64,000 nt of DNA from Acidovorax benzenivorans (lineage in GTDB: Bacteria; Pseudomonadota; Gammaproteobacteria; Burkholderiales; Burkholderiaceae_C). Of the stretch, positions 1-10,386 are shown piece by piece. The notes beneath the pieces are model-generated. The model had not been told where the DNA came from. It ran no database searches and saw only the letters and a program-made list of their open reading frames with translations. A program made the translations under genes and the position numbers. Every line of letters starts with the position of its first letter. Within the stretch, counting starts at the first letter, position 1. The stretch covers positions 411,781 to 475,780 of the forward strand of contig NZ_JAPCKI010000001.1 in NCBI RefSeq assembly GCF_028680575.1, written 5' to 3'.

Positions 1-2600
1 CCAGCGCGGTGGACACTACCACCTTTAACCTGGCAGCGGCCGCCAATTGGGACGCGACCACCACATCGAGTGCCGACCTGACTGGCAATGGTGTCACCGT
101 CAGCAACGTCGTGGCCCCCACTATCACCGGCGCCACCTACGATGCCAGTACCCACCTGCTGACCGTCACAGGCACCGGCCTGGTCGAGACCATCGGCGTC
201 ACCAACGACATCACCGTCAGCAAACTCACCCTCGTCGGAGAGGGGGCAGCGACCCGCGTTCTGAGCACTACAGGCAATGTGGAAGTGACCTCGGCCACCA
301 GCTTCAGCGTCACCCTCTCGGGCGCAGACATCGCAGCCGTCGAAACGCTGTTCAACAAGAACGGAACCACCTCCACGGGCGGCAGCACCTACAACCTCGC
401 AGCGGCCGACGACTGGAATAGCGTGGTCACAGGGGGCAACATCGCCGACGCCACCAATGCGCTCACCGTGAGCAACGTCGCGGTACCCAGCATCACATCC
501 GCGACCTATGAAGCAAGCACCGGAGCGCTCGTTGTCACCGGCACCGGGTTCTCCGGCCTCACGGGCGCCGTCAACGACATCGTGGCCAACAAATTCAGCC
601 TGCAGGGCGAAGGCGGTGCCAGCTACACGCTGACCACCACGGCCAGCGTGGAGATCACCTCCGCCACCAGCTTCACCTTGAGCCTGAGCGCAGGGGACAG
701 GCTGGGCGCCAATCTCATCATGAACAAGAACGGCACCAGCTCCACCAGTGCCAATACCTACAACCTCATTGCAGCCGAAGACTGGAACGTGGGTGCCGAC
801 GCGGCGGTGGTCATCGCCGACCTCACCGGCAACGACATCACGGTGAGCAATGTCGTTGCCCCCACCGTCACCAGCGCCACCTACAACGTTGGCACCGGCG
901 TGCTGGTTGTTACCGGTAGCAACTTCCTGAGTCTTAGTGGTGCGAACAATGACATTACCGCTAACCGCATCCGCCTGCTGGGGCAAGGCGCGTTCAACTA
1001 CACCCTGACCGACACGTCCAACGTGGACATCACGTCCAACACCAGTTTCACGCTCACCATGAGTGCCACCGACCGTGCTGCACTGGCTTTGCGCATGAAC
1101 AAGGACGGAACGTCATCCACCGACACAACGACCTACAACATTGGCATGCTGGAAGACTGGAATACCGGTGCGGCCACTGTCGTGGTCATTGCCGACCTGT
1201 TTGGCAACGGTGTTACTGTGGCCGGCAACGACCCGAACGCTCCTGTCTGGGCCTCGGCCAGCGCCAATGGCAGCAGTCTTGTCCTCACCTACACCGATGC
1301 CAGCGACCTGGACGCAGTCAACGTGGCAGGCACTGGTGCCTTCTCCGTGGTCTCCGGAGGTGTTGCCAATGCCGTGACTGGCGTGGCCGTGAACGGCTCC
1401 GCCAAAACTGTGACCTTGACCTTGGCGACGCCGGTAGGGTTTGCCGAAGTAGTCACCGTGGCCTACACAGACCCCACGGCAGGCAACGACGCCAACGCCA
1501 TCCAGGACGTCCAGGGCAACGATGCCGCCAGCCTGGGTGTGACCCCGGTCACCAACAACACACTGGACACAACCCCCCCCGTGGAGAACACAGCCACCGT
1601 GACGGCCAACCAACTGGTGCTGAGCTACACGGAAGCGACCACACTGGACGCAGTGAACACGGCCCCAGGCAGCGCCTTCGCCGTGGTCGTAGGAGGCTTC
1701 GCCAATGCCGTCACCGGCGTGGCAGTCAACGCTGCCGCCAAGACCGTCACCCTGACCCTCGCCTACGCCGTGGGTGCCGGCCAGACCGTCACCGTCGCCT
1801 ACACCGATCCCACGGCAGGCAACGATGCCAATGCTGTGCAGGACGCGGCAGGCAATGATGCCGTTAGCTTCTCTGCCCGGGCAGTGACCAACCTCACCCC
1901 TGCAGACCCCGACCCGATCCCGGACCCTCCTACACCCACCCCGACGCCGACGCCCGGAGTGCCCGACAACGACGGTATTCCCAACGCCGTGGAAGACCAG
2001 ACCCCAGGCATCCCTGGCCCCGGTGGCACCACCATCTTTGGAGATGGCAACGGAGACGGAATCAAGGACAGCGAACAGCCTTCAGTGGGCTCCATCGGGT
2101 TCGTGCTCAGTCCCACAGGAGAGAGCAACCCCGGTAGCTCACCACCCACCTTCACCACCCTGGTGGCCAGCAGCCAGGACGGCAAAGTAGGTAGCGGCAA
2201 CGACAACGCGCGCATCACCAGCCTGACGCAAAAGGACGCGCCGACCGACCTGCCTGCGGGCATGCAAATGCCCATCGGGTTGGTGAGCTTCACGGTAGAG
2301 CTGGGGCAAGGCAAGACAGGAGAGAACTTCAGCCTGTACGTGGACCCGGCGCTGGGAGTGAATGGATACTGGAAAGAGAATGCCAGCGGCCAATGGGTGA
2401 ACATCGCCAGCGAGCCCTACGGGGGCAAGATGGTTATGGAAGGGGGGCGAGTGCGGCTGGACTTCCACATTGAGGACGGAGGGCAGTTTGATACAGACGG
2501 GAAGGTGGACGGGATCATCACGGACCCTGGTGCGCCGGGTCACATGGTGCTGTCGATTACGGGGCAGGCGCCGGATATGCCTCACGGGTTTTGGTTCTGA
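1..2600 (+). CDS. Large repeat-rich surface/adhesin-like protein with choice-of-anchor U domain (5'-truncated)
   Basis: The frame is open from the window edge, so the gene starts upstream; the GTG at 9 is internal. About 865 residues are visible. First come three repeats of about 125 residues, each with a TYNL...DWN signature, an ITSATY-like strand and a VTGTGF-like strand. Two repeats of about 100 residues with SLVLTYTD and [14 protein letters not shown] follow, resembling SwmB/bacterial Ig-like repeats. Then come a Pro/Thr-rich hinge ([10 protein letters not shown]), Asp-rich DNDGIP and [11 protein letters not shown] stretches that look calcium-binding, and a C-terminal domain resembling the 'choice-of-anchor U' family, ending GFWF. 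There is no C-terminal TM anchor after that domain. It lies just upstream of a lipoprotein and a type I secretion operon on the same strand, so export by that system is plausible (inference). Domain names are from pattern memory, not a search. Confidence 0.8.
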   Translation, partial: SAVDTTTFNLAAAANWDATTTSSADLTGNGVTVSNVVAPTITGATYDASTHLLTVTGTGLVETIGVTNDITVSKLTLVGEGAATRVLSTTGNVEVTSATSFSVTLSGADIAAVETLFNKNGTTSTGGSTYNLAAADDWNSVVTGGNIADATNALTVSNVAVPSITSATYEASTGALVVTGTGFSGLTGAVNDIVANKFSLQGEGGASYTLTTTASVEITSATSFTLSLSAGDRLGANLIMNKNGTSSTSANTYNLIAAEDWNVGADAAVVIADLTGNDITVSNVVAPTVTSATYNVGTGVLVVTGSNFLSLSGANNDITANRIRLLGQGAFNYTLTDTSNVDITSNTSFTLTMSATDRAALALRMNKDGTSSTDTTTYNIGMLEDWNTGAATVVVIADLFGNGVTVAGNDPNAPVWASASANGSSLVLTYTDASDLDAVNVAGTGAFSVVSGGVANAVTGVAVNGSAKTVTLTLATPVGFAEVVTVAYTDPTAGNDANAIQDVQGNDAASLGVTPVTNNTLDTTPPVENTATVTANQLVLSYTEATTLDAVNTAPGSAFAVVVGGFANAVTGVAVNAAAKTVTLTLAYAVGAGQTVTVAYTDPTAGNDANAVQDAAGNDAVSFSARAVTNLTPADPDPIPDPPTPTPTPTPGVPDNDGIPNAVEDQTPGIPGPGGTTIFGDGNGDGIKDSEQPSVGSIGFVLSPTGESNPGSSPPTFTTLVASSQDGKVGSGNDNARITSLTQKDAPTDLPAGMQMPIGLVSFTVELGQGKTGENFSLYVDPALGVNGYWKENASGQWVNIASEPYGGKMVMEGGRVRLDFHIEDGGQFDTDGKVDGIITDPGAPGHMVLSITGQAPDMPHGFWF

Positions 2601-2704
2601 GGTCCAACTCTTCTTTGAAACGACTGTCTCAATAGCCTCAGCCGTCTGCCCAGCTCAGGCGGTCGCCGAAAATGCTTCACACTTACACACAGGGAACTTC
2701 TACC

Positions 2705-3421
2705 GTGCAAAAAAACCTCTCTTTGACCCTCTCTATCCTGCTGGCCTCTGCTCTCACAGCCTGCGGTGGTGGAGGCGGCGGGGATGGGGCGTCGGAGTCA
2801 AGTCCATCAGCACAGGTGCAAGGTCGTTGGACCACTGCAGCTGGCAGCGCGTCAGCCTATACCGCCATCGGGCTGCCCTCGTCGAATGCGTCGGCCACGG
2901 TATGGCTCCTGGCGAATGACGCTAGTCGCCTCGTTAAGCTCACGGCGCAGGACAGTGGCGCACTGGCAGGCAAGGCCTATGCGCTGGGGCAGAACACGGC
3001 AGCCACGAGCGTGAGCGGCCAGTGGAGTACGTCCGCGTCAAAATCCCTGAGCCTGACCGGCCTGCCGGTCGGTGGGCTGACTCTGGCGCAAATCGACGCA
3101 TTGACGACTTCTGCCGTACAGGCCGACGTGGCAGGTGCGTGGAAGGCGACGGTCGGCAGCAATGCGCAGAGCGTGAATTGGACCGTCGCGGCATCTGGCG
3201 CCGTGTCGGGGAACAGTACCACCGGCTGTACCTATACAGGGACTCTGGGCGCCATGGCTAACGCCAGCGCCTACACTGCTGCTGTCAAAGAGACCTGTTC
3301 CGATGGAGCCTCCACCCAGTTCAACGGCGTTGCCACGCTGAACACCGCCAAGAATGCGCTGAGCATGGTGACCACCAGTGCAGACGAGACCATGGGTGCG
3401 GCTCTCTTCTTTTCCAAATAG
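2705..3421 (+). CDS. Putative outer-membrane/surface lipoprotein, function unknown
   Basis: I place the start at GTG 2705, giving 238 residues: an AGGGA ribosome site (2691-2695) sits 9 nt upstream, and this start puts a classical lipoprotein signal peptide at the very N-terminus, with lipobox LTAC and the lipidated Cys at residue 20. An in-frame ATG at 2672 would add 11 residues that fit a signal peptide poorly. A poly-Gly run follows the Cys, a flexible tether typical of exported lipoproteins. The rest is Ser/Ala/Thr-rich with a likely beta-structured region and two cysteines (GCTYTG, KETCSDG) that could form a disulfide. No family is recognised. It ends 10 nt before the first ABC exporter gene, so it is probably in the type I secretion operon and may assist secretion or anchoring (inference). 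Confidence 0.75.
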   Translation: MQKNLSLTLSILLASALTACGGGGGGDGASESSPSAQVQGRWTTAAGSASAYTAIGLPSSNASATVWLLANDASRLVKLTAQDSGALAGKAYALGQNTAATSVSGQWSTSASKSLSLTGLPVGGLTLAQIDALTTSAVQADVAGAWKATVGSNAQSVNWTVAASGAVSGNSTTGCTYTGTLGAMANASAYTAAVKETCSDGASTQFNGVATLNTAKNALSMVTTSADETMGAALFFSK

Positions 3422-3431
3422 TTTGTTGTAA

Positions 3432-5141
3432 ATGACTGCTCCCGCCGAAGTCGCGCTGGCCCTTGCGCGGCGGACGCCCGCATTGCGGCGGGCTTTTGTG
3501 TTTTCCGTGCTCGCAGGGGTGCTGGTACTGGTGCCTACGGTGTACATGTTCGAGGTGTATGGCCGCGTGGTGGACAGCCGCAACACCATGACGCTTGCCA
3601 TGCTCACCCTGATGGCGTTGTTGGCATTGGCCGTGATGGAGGTGCTGGAATGGGTACGTTCCGAGACCCTGCGGGAAGCGGGTAGCGCGTTCGACGCCCA
3701 GCTGGCTCCGCGGGTGTTTGAGGCCACGCAGTCCGCCTATCTCAAAAAGGGCCTGACGCTGGGCACGCAGCCCCTCGCAGATCTGCGAACGCTGCGGGAT
3801 ACCTTCCATGGCGGCGCATTGGCGGCGGCGCTGGAGTCTCCCGTCGCTCTGGTCGCACTTGTGGCCCTGTTCCTGATCCAGCCTGTCCTTGGTTGGGTGG
3901 CGCTGGCTCTTGCGCTTGTCCAGGCGCTCATCTCCTGGCTCAACGAACGTAGCACCGCTGAGCCTCTGGCACGCGCCAACCAGGCTGACATCCAGGCGCG
4001 AACCTATGTGGATGGCACTTTGCGCCATGCCGAAGTGGTGGCTGCGCTGGGCATGGCTCCCGATCTGCAGGCGCGCTGGCTGCGTCTGCACCGGGAGGCA
4101 ATGGCGCTGCAGGCCCGTGCATCAGACAACGCAGGCCTGTATCAGGCGCTGGGCCGGGGGCTGCAAACCACGCTCTCTTCAGCGTTGCTGGGTTTGGGGG
4201 CATGGTTGTTGCTGCGCGACGAGTTGCCAGGTGGTGGTGGCATGCTCATCGTCAGTTCCGTGCTGGGCGCGCGCGTGCTCTCACCGCTGGTGCAACTGGT
4301 GTCGCAATGGCGCCAGGTGGTGCAGGCGCGGCTCGCATGGCAGCGCCTGTCGGATCTGCTGGAACGTCTGCCCGCTGGAGCGCCTTCCATGTCCCTCCCC
4401 GCGCCCCGGGGTCATGTGGCGGTGGAGGGCCTGACGGCTTCAGCATCGGCCGGCGGCCCTCCCATGCTGCGCCAGATCTCGTTCAGCCTGCAACCAGGCG
4501 AAGTGATTGCAGTGATTGGCCCTTCCGCTTCTGGCAAGACCACGCTGGCTCGCATGCTCGTGGGGCTGTGGCCACCTTTGGCGGGCAATGTGCGACTCGA
4601 TGGCGCCGATGTCAGTGCCTGGAACAAGGAGGAACTGGGGCCACACCTGGGCTATCTGCCGCAAAGCGTGGAACTGCTGGCGGGAACGCTGGGCGAGAAT
4701 ATCGCCCGCTTTGGCGAACCGGACGCCGGTGCATTGCAGGAAGCCGCGCGTGCAGTAGGACTGCACGATTGGATCACGGCCCTGCCTCAAGGCTACGATA
4801 CCCCGGTGGGAGACGAGGGCGTGATGCTCTCCGGCGGCCAACGCCAGCGTGTAGCCTTAGCGCGTGCGTTGTATGGTGCGCCCGCGTTCGTGGTGCTGGA
4901 CGAGCCAAATGCGAGCCTGGACGAGGCTGGCAATCAGGCGCTGGGCCAAGCCATTGCCCACACCAAGGCGCGTGGTGCAACGGTGGTCGTCATGACCCAT
5001 CTTCCCGGAGTGCTGGCTGTGGCAGACAAGGCACTGGTGCTGTTTGGCGGCGCGCAGCGCGCTTTCGGTCCGCGCGATGAGGTACTTGCCGCACTTCAAA
5101 AGGCCAATCAGAACAACAACTCCGTGGCCACTGCGACATGA
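3432..5141 (+). CDS. Type I secretion ABC ATPase/permease (PrtD/AprD type), first of tandem pair
   Basis: 569 residues, the usual length of PrtD-type exporters of RTX/protease substrates. The N-terminal half is a transmembrane domain starting with a hydrophobic segment at about residues 20-45 (VLVPTVYMFEVYGRV is typical of the family). There is no C39 peptidase domain. The C-terminal ATPase has Walker A GPSASGKT (363-370), signature LSGGQ (466-470), Walker B VVLDEP with catalytic Glu491, and the switch His in VVVMTH, so it looks catalytically complete. The start ATG lies 10 nt after the lipoprotein stop and has no strong Shine-Dalgarno. Its TGA overlaps the next gene's ATG (ATGA), so the two exporters are translationally coupled. 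Expected role: inner-membrane energiser moving an RTX-like substrate into the HlyD/TolC conduit. Confidence 0.93.
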   Translation: MTAPAEVALALARRTPALRRAFVFSVLAGVLVLVPTVYMFEVYGRVVDSRNTMTLAMLTLMALLALAVMEVLEWVRSETLREAGSAFDAQLAPRVFEATQSAYLKKGLTLGTQPLADLRTLRDTFHGGALAAALESPVALVALVALFLIQPVLGWVALALALVQALISWLNERSTAEPLARANQADIQARTYVDGTLRHAEVVAALGMAPDLQARWLRLHREAMALQARASDNAGLYQALGRGLQTTLSSALLGLGAWLLLRDELPGGGGMLIVSSVLGARVLSPLVQLVSQWRQVVQARLAWQRLSDLLERLPAGAPSMSLPAPRGHVAVEGLTASASAGGPPMLRQISFSLQPGEVIAVIGPSASGKTTLARMLVGLWPPLAGNVRLDGADVSAWNKEELGPHLGYLPQSVELLAGTLGENIARFGEPDAGALQEAARAVGLHDWITALPQGYDTPVGDEGVMLSGGQRQRVALARALYGAPAFVVLDEPNASLDEAGNQALGQAIAHTKARGATVVVMTHLPGVLAVADKALVLFGGAQRAFGPRDEVLAALQKANQNNNSVATAT

Positions 5142-6841
5142 GTATCTTTAGGAATCCTCCGCGCGATGAGATCGCTCAGGCCGTGCGGGCCCAGCGCCGT
5201 GCATGGATCGTGGTGATCCTTTTCAGCATGGTGGTCAGTGTGTTGTTGCTCACGCCCACGCTGTACATGCTCCAGGTGTACGACCGCGTAATGGTCAGCC
5301 GCAGCGAGCTAACGCTGCTTGCGGTGTCGCTGATCGCGCTCTTCCTGTTTGTCGCCATGGGCTTTGCCGATGCCATGCGTGCTCGTTTGCTAGTACGTCT
5401 GGGGGCAAGGCTAGATGCGACCCTGGGCCCGAGCATATGCTCCGCCGCCTTTGCTCGCAGTGCGCGCGAGCCCGAGGCACAACGGGCTCAGCCCTTTACT
5501 GATTGGACCGAGCTGCGTCAGTTCCTTACTGGGCCTGGCATTCTGGCGTTCTGCGACCTGCCTTGGGCTTTGGTGTATGTGGCTGCGCTGTTCCTGCTGC
5601 ACCCGCTGCTGGGCGTGGTGGCTATCGGCTTCGCGCTCGTTCAGGCCGCGCTGGCGTGGCTGGGCCAGCGGCGCACGATCGCGCCCGCCCAGGCGCTGTC
5701 GCAGGCGCAAGCGGAGTCGAACAGCTACCTTCAAGGTAAGTTGCGCAATGCCGAGGCCGTCGAGGCACTGGGCATGGCATCCCCTTTGCGGCAGCGGTGG
5801 CTTGGACTTCACGCCCGTGCAGCCGAGCGTCACGTGGCGCTGCAGGGGCTCACGCACCGGATCACGGCGTGGAGCAAGTATGTGCGCTACGCGCAGCAGA
5901 CTGCATCATTGGCTGTAGGCGCCATTCTGGTCATCCAAGGGGAGCTTACGCCGGGTGCGATGATTGCCGCAAATGTGCTGATGGCGCGCGCGCTGGCACC
6001 TATCGACCAACTGGTGGGTGTATGGCGCGGCCTGCTGGGCGCACGTGCAGCATATCGGCGCCTGGCGAAACTGCTGGCGGACTACCCTGCCGGGGCATCG
6101 ACACATGGTGTGCGAAAAGCGTCTGGCCTGATAGGCCCGGTTGTTGCCCGCGGTCTTCGCGTGGCCCCACCGGGGGGGCGTGCTCAGGACATCCTGCATG
6201 GGTTGGATTTCACGTTGCAGCCTGGCACCCTGACAGTGGTGCTGGGGGCGTCGGGCTCCGGCAAGTCCACGTTGGCGCGCGTGCTGGCGGGCGCGTGGCC
6301 CGTGACGGGCGGCGACTTGGTGATGGGTAGTCTGCACGCGGCGGGTTACTTGCCGCAGGAAACCGCGCTGTTCAATGGCACCGTTGCGGAAAACATTGCG
6401 CGCTTTCAGGTGGTGAACGGTGTCGTTGATGCTTCGCTGGTCGTGGCCGCGGCGCAGGCTGCCGGTCTGCACGACATGGTGCTACGCTTGCCCAAGGGCT
6501 ACGACACGCCCGTGGGTGAGGGGGGGCGCTCGCTTTCGGGTGGCCAGCGCCAGCGCATCGCGCTGGCGCGTGCGTTGTACGGGGAGCCCGATCTCGTCGT
6601 ACTCGACGAACCCAACTCCCATCTTGACGACGCGGGCGAGGCCGCGCTGCTGCAGACACTGCGCAAGCTCACTGCACGTGGAGCCACTGTTTTGCTCATC
6701 ACACATCGTGCGGGGGCGCTCGCGCTGGCCGACCAGCTGTGGGTACTGCACGAAGGCCACCTGCGTGAGCAGGGGCCGCGCGACGCAGTGCTTGCTCAAC
6801 TGAGGTCCGTGTCTGCCGCTCCGCAGGCTTTGCCTGCCTGA
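5138..6841 (+). CDS. Type I secretion ABC ATPase/permease (PrtD type), second of tandem pair
   Basis: 567 residues, paralogous to the preceding exporter throughout: TM domain, Walker A GASGSGKS (370-377), LSGGQ (466-470), VVLDEP and LLITH. It is not a simple copy. Between Walker A and the Q-loop (YLPQ) it is 11 residues shorter than its partner, lacking the LDGADVSAW-type strand and helix normally found there. That asymmetry suggests the two proteins form a heterodimer rather than two independent homodimers (inference). Both active sites still look intact. The ATG overlaps the previous stop by 4 nt. The downstream adaptor starts 20 nt later, so all the secretion genes form one operon. Confidence 0.92.
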   Translation: MSIFRNPPRDEIAQAVRAQRRAWIVVILFSMVVSVLLLTPTLYMLQVYDRVMVSRSELTLLAVSLIALFLFVAMGFADAMRARLLVRLGARLDATLGPSICSAAFARSAREPEAQRAQPFTDWTELRQFLTGPGILAFCDLPWALVYVAALFLLHPLLGVVAIGFALVQAALAWLGQRRTIAPAQALSQAQAESNSYLQGKLRNAEAVEALGMASPLRQRWLGLHARAAERHVALQGLTHRITAWSKYVRYAQQTASLAVGAILVIQGELTPGAMIAANVLMARALAPIDQLVGVWRGLLGARAAYRRLAKLLADYPAGASTHGVRKASGLIGPVVARGLRVAPPGGRAQDILHGLDFTLQPGTLTVVLGASGSGKSTLARVLAGAWPVTGGDLVMGSLHAAGYLPQETALFNGTVAENIARFQVVNGVVDASLVVAAAQAAGLHDMVLRLPKGYDTPVGEGGRSLSGGQRQRIALARALYGEPDLVVLDEPNSHLDDAGEAALLQTLRKLTARGATVLLITHRAGALALADQLWVLHEGHLREQGPRDAVLAQLRSVSAAPQALPA

Positions 6842-6861
6842 TTTATTTCCCGAACCAATTT

Positions 6862-8187
6862 ATGTCCACACCCTTGACGACCCCTCCTCTGCTGGAGCCT
6901 CCCACCGACACAGGCCGCGCCGCACGCATTGGTTTGTGGGCATTGGGTCTGGGGCTAGGCGGTTTTCTGCTCTGGGCGGCGTTCGCTCCGCTGGACGAAG
7001 GTGTGCCAACTCAGGGAATGGTCGCGCTGGATACCAAGCGCAAGGTAGTGCAGCACCTGTCGGGTGGCATCGTGCGCCAGGTGCTTGTGCGCGAGGGCGA
7101 GACCGTGCGGGATGGCCAACCTCTCATCGTTTTGGACGATGCCACCACCCGCGCGAACTACGAGACGTCGCGCCTGCGTTACTTCACCCTGCGCGCCATG
7201 CAAGGTCGGCTGGAGGCCGAAAAGGCAGGCTCGGACACGCCGCTTTTTGCGCAGGATCTGTTGACGGCAGCCCAATCGGAAGCGCAAATCCGCCAGTTGA
7301 TGGACAACCAGACGCAGTTGCTGCAATCACGCCGCGCAGCGCTGCACGCCGATGTACAGGGAATGGAGGAGAACATTCAGGGTTTGAATGCACTCCTACA
7401 GGCCTACGCGGGCATGGTGGGAAGTCGCCGCGCCCAGTTCGCCCTCTTGCAAGATGAATTGGGCCATACGCGTGAACTGGTAAAGGAGGGCTATGCTCCG
7501 CGCAACCGGCAGCTGGAACTGGAGCGGCAGACGGCTGATGCCAACCTCGCCATCACCGAGCTACTGGGCAATACGGCCCGCAGCCAGCGCACAGTGGCCG
7601 AGCTGCGCCAGAAGATTCTTTCGCGCAAGCAAGAATACCGCAAAGAAGTCGCAACGGTCCTAGCCGAGACTGCGCGTGATGTTGAACCCGAAGGCAAGCG
7701 CTACAGCGCGCTGCAGGGTGAGTTGGCGCGCACCGAAGTCCGTTCGCCGGCTGCTGGTCAGGTGGTTGGATTGGCTGTGCAGACGGTGGGTGCCGTGGTG
7801 CAGCCGGGGCAACAGATCGTGTCCATCGTGCCCCCGGGCGAGCCACTGGTGCTGGAGGCGCGCGTGGCACCGCATCTGGTGGATCGTGTGCATGCGGGTC
7901 TCGCTGCGGATGTGAGGTTTGCCTCCTTTGCGCATGCGCCCCAGCTGGTGGTGCAGGGACAAGTGACCTCGGTGTCGGGCGATCTGTTGACCGACACACA
8001 AACCAATATCAGCTACTACCTTGCACGCCTCAAGCTCACGCCCGAGGGCCTGAGGGTGCTCGGCAGCCGCCAGTTGCAGCCTGGCATGCCCGCCGAAATC
8101 GTCATCAAGACCGGTGAACGCAGTTTGCTGATCTATTTGGCAGCGCCCTTGCTCAAGCGCATGGCCGGTTCGCTGAAGGAGGAATGA
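6862..8187 (+). CDS. Type I secretion periplasmic adaptor (HlyD/PrtE family)
   Basis: 441 residues, typical of HlyD/PrtE membrane-fusion proteins. A short cytoplasmic N-terminus precedes one TM helix (about residues 22-42, rich in Leu/Gly/Trp). Next is the barrel/lipoyl half-motif (TQGMVALDTKRKVVQHLSGG; VREGETVRDGQPL), a long alpha-helical/coiled-coil hairpin (about 105-290), and a second lipoyl half (EVRSPAAGQVVGL) with a beta-barrel C-terminus. It bridges the inner-membrane ABC pair and the TolC channel. Its stop overlaps the next start (ATGATG at 8184), which indicates coupling. Confidence 0.93.
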   Translation: MSTPLTTPPLLEPPTDTGRAARIGLWALGLGLGGFLLWAAFAPLDEGVPTQGMVALDTKRKVVQHLSGGIVRQVLVREGETVRDGQPLIVLDDATTRANYETSRLRYFTLRAMQGRLEAEKAGSDTPLFAQDLLTAAQSEAQIRQLMDNQTQLLQSRRAALHADVQGMEENIQGLNALLQAYAGMVGSRRAQFALLQDELGHTRELVKEGYAPRNRQLELERQTADANLAITELLGNTARSQRTVAELRQKILSRKQEYRKEVATVLAETARDVEPEGKRYSALQGELARTEVRSPAAGQVVGLAVQTVGAVVQPGQQIVSIVPPGEPLVLEARVAPHLVDRVHAGLAADVRFASFAHAPQLVVQGQVTSVSGDLLTDTQTNISYYLARLKLTPEGLRVLGSRQLQPGMPAEIVIKTGERSLLIYLAAPLLKRMAGSLKEE

Positions 8188-9530
8188 TGGCGCGACGACC
8201 CTCGGCTTGCGCTGTTCTCGCCTGTGTGGCCATTTTGGCGGTTGCGCCTGCTTGTGCGATGGACCTGCAGGAGGCCTATGAGGCCGCCTTGTTACAGGAC
8301 GCCACTACCCGCGCTGCGCGCGCCGGATTGCAGGCCAGCGATGAGCGCATCAACCAGGCCAAGGCACAGCGGTATCCCAGCGTGAGCATGAGTGCGGGCT
8401 ACCAGCGCAATAATCTGGACCGCATGCAGCCCAATCTTCTGGGCCAGGAGGTCACCGTCAATGACCGCTATCCCAGCAGGAACACCACGCTTACGGTGCG
8501 CCAGCCTCTGTATCGTAAGACCATTGCAGTGACTATCGAGCAGGCTCAAGCCCAGCGCAACGACGTGGAGGCCGGGCTGCAGAAAGAAACGCAGAACTTG
8601 GCCGTGCGAGTGACCGAGGCTTACACTCAGATCTTGTTCGCTCGTGATCAGCTGGCCTTCATTGATGCGCAAAAGGCGGCCACTAGTACCCAGCTCGATG
8701 CCGCCCTCAAGCAATTCGCGGGCGGCAGCGGCACCCGCACCGACATTGATGAAGCTCAGGCACGACTCGATATGGCATTGGCGCAGGAACTGGAGGCACG
8801 CCAGCAGCAGGGCTTTGCCCAGCGTCAGCTAGCCTTGCTCATTAATGCTCCCGTGAGTCTGGCAGCGCTGCGTTCGTTGGCTGTGGACCTGCTGACCACT
8901 TGGAGCCCTCCCTCCAGCAGCATAGAAGACTGGTTAACGCAGGCTGAGTCGCGCAGCCCCGAATTGGGTCAATTGCGGGCGCGGCTCGAAACTGCCCGGC
9001 TTGAGGTGGACAAAGCCAGCGCAGGCCACATGCCCACACTGGATGCCGTGGCGCAGTGGAGTCGCAGCGATAGCGAAAATGTCACCTCACCGGCCACGCG
9101 GTACCTCAATCGCACCATCGGTGTTCAGCTCAGCGTGCCGTTGTACTCGGGTGGATACGTGAGCGCTGCCATGCGCGAGGCTGTGGCCCGCCGGATCCAG
9201 GCCGAGGAGTTGCTGGAGGCTGCGCGCCGAGATCTGGCCCTGCGCATCACGATCGAATATCGCAATGTCACTGAAGGCCGTGTGCGAGTGGCAGCTCTGG
9301 AGCAGGCTGAACGCTCGGCGGAGCGACTGGCCCAGTCCAGCCGCAAATCCATGCACGGCGGTGTGCGCACCCTGGTGGATGTATTTAACGCTGACCAGAA
9401 AAAGGCCCAGGCTCAACGCGACCTGGCGCGCGCGCGCTACGAAATGCTTGTGGCCTATGTACGTTTGCAGGCCCTTGCGGGCAGCGATGAAGGAGCGGGC
9501 ATTGCCGTGGTGAACAGGCTGCTTCGATAG
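8184..9530 (+). CDS. TolC-family outer-membrane channel of the type I secretion system
   Basis: 448 residues. The signal peptide runs to about residue 25, with likely cleavage after ACA and a mature start of MDLQEAYEAALLQD, the classic TolC/PrtF opening. Two internally similar halves of long helices and short beta segments follow, and the family pattern AERSAERLAQSSRKSMHGG...TLVDVFNADQ is seen near the C-terminus. Either ATG at 8184 or the adjacent ATG at 8187 could be used. It completes an ABC-ABC-HlyD-TolC export set. Directly downstream lies transposase debris, so the operon may once have continued towards the RTX gene on the far side. Confidence 0.92.
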   Translation: MMARRPSACAVLACVAILAVAPACAMDLQEAYEAALLQDATTRAARAGLQASDERINQAKAQRYPSVSMSAGYQRNNLDRMQPNLLGQEVTVNDRYPSRNTTLTVRQPLYRKTIAVTIEQAQAQRNDVEAGLQKETQNLAVRVTEAYTQILFARDQLAFIDAQKAATSTQLDAALKQFAGGSGTRTDIDEAQARLDMALAQELEARQQQGFAQRQLALLINAPVSLAALRSLAVDLLTTWSPPSSSIEDWLTQAESRSPELGQLRARLETARLEVDKASAGHMPTLDAVAQWSRSDSENVTSPATRYLNRTIGVQLSVPLYSGGYVSAAMREAVARRIQAEELLEAARRDLALRITIEYRNVTEGRVRVAALEQAERSAERLAQSSRKSMHGGVRTLVDVFNADQKKAQAQRDLARARYEMLVAYVRLQALAGSDEGAGIAVVNRLLR

Positions 9531-9540
9531 TGCCCTGTAG

Positions 9541-10370
9541 TTGCCACCCCACCTGCTCGGACTGGACGCGCCTGAGAATCGTCTGCGCTGTGGCGGGCAA
9601 CGCAACCACGCGGAGCATCAGAGCCCGTTCTCGCTGGTGCGCATGGCCTGCGTGCTTGACGCGCGGGCACGTACACCTGCTGGTGGAGGCCAGCCTGAAC
9701 GCCTATGGCACCAGCAAGTACACGGCTGGTGCAGCGGCTGTGGTCGCAATTGCCCGCAGACTACTCCCTGGTGATCGTGGACAAAGGCTTTTGCTTGGCA
9801 GGCCTGATGTGGCCCTTGCAGCACCAGCAGGCGTGCAAGACGGGCCCGAGTCTGCTGCTGAGCTGGGATGGCGCGCCATCGCCCGTGAAATCGATGGCAA
9901 GCCACGCACGCTATTGCCCTTACTGACTGATTGCGAACGTCGGAGCGTTGGGTGGGGTGTTCGCGCTGCACCACGAACGCTGCGCGATAGAGCTCGCATA
10001 CTGGGAGATCAAGACCGACATGCTGCGCCAGGCCATGACCCTGCGCAGCCTGCACCCGATGGCATCGAGCAACAGTGGCAGGCCACCTTGCTGATGTACA
10101 ACTTGATCCGCTTGGAGATCGCGCATTGCGGATGAGGCCAAGGTCGAGCCTTGTCGCATCAGCACCAGCACTGCCCTGTGTTAGATCACGGACGAGTGGC
10201 TGTGGCGTTCAAGCCGTTCCGCACCTGGATCGATCCCGGCCAAGCATGCAGGCCATGCGTCAGAACATTCGCCGCTTTGTCTTTCCCCTTCGTCGCTCCG
10301 AACGAAGATACCCACGCGCCGTGCGCATGACCAAGACACAGTACCCCATCAAGAAAAATGCCGCTCAGAC
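9541..10370 (+). pseudogene. Decayed IS4-family transposase remnant
   Basis: Fragments of one IS4-type transposase appear in successive frames of the plus strand. They are a SLVRMACVLDAR segment (about 9630-9665), an EASLNAYGTSKYT segment (about 9690-9727), VQRLWSQLPADYSLVIVDKGF (about 9729-9793, with the second catalytic Asp in VDKGF), and LHHERCAIELAYWEIK (about 9966-10013). The last keeps the R-(3)-E-(6)-K part of the IS4 Y-R-E-K signature, with the Tyr replaced by His. LLMYNLIRLEIA, ADEAKVEP and DEWLW segments then follow, each needing a frame change, with stops between. At least three frameshifts plus stops make it non-functional. The start of the homology and the terminal inverted repeats were not resolved. 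This explains the 900-base stretch between the TolC and RTX genes. Confidence 0.8.
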
Positions 10371-10386
10371 TTAGCTAAGCGGCATT
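10351..10386 (-). terminator. Rho-independent terminator of the RTX gene
   Basis: A perfect 9-bp stem, AATGCCGCT (10357-10365) with AGCGGCATT (10378-10386), encloses a 12-nt loop. Read on the minus strand, the stem is followed directly by TTTTTCTT. It lies about 50 nt past the RTX stop codon. On the plus strand there is no U-tract after the stem, so it mainly serves the RTX transcript. Confidence 0.85.
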
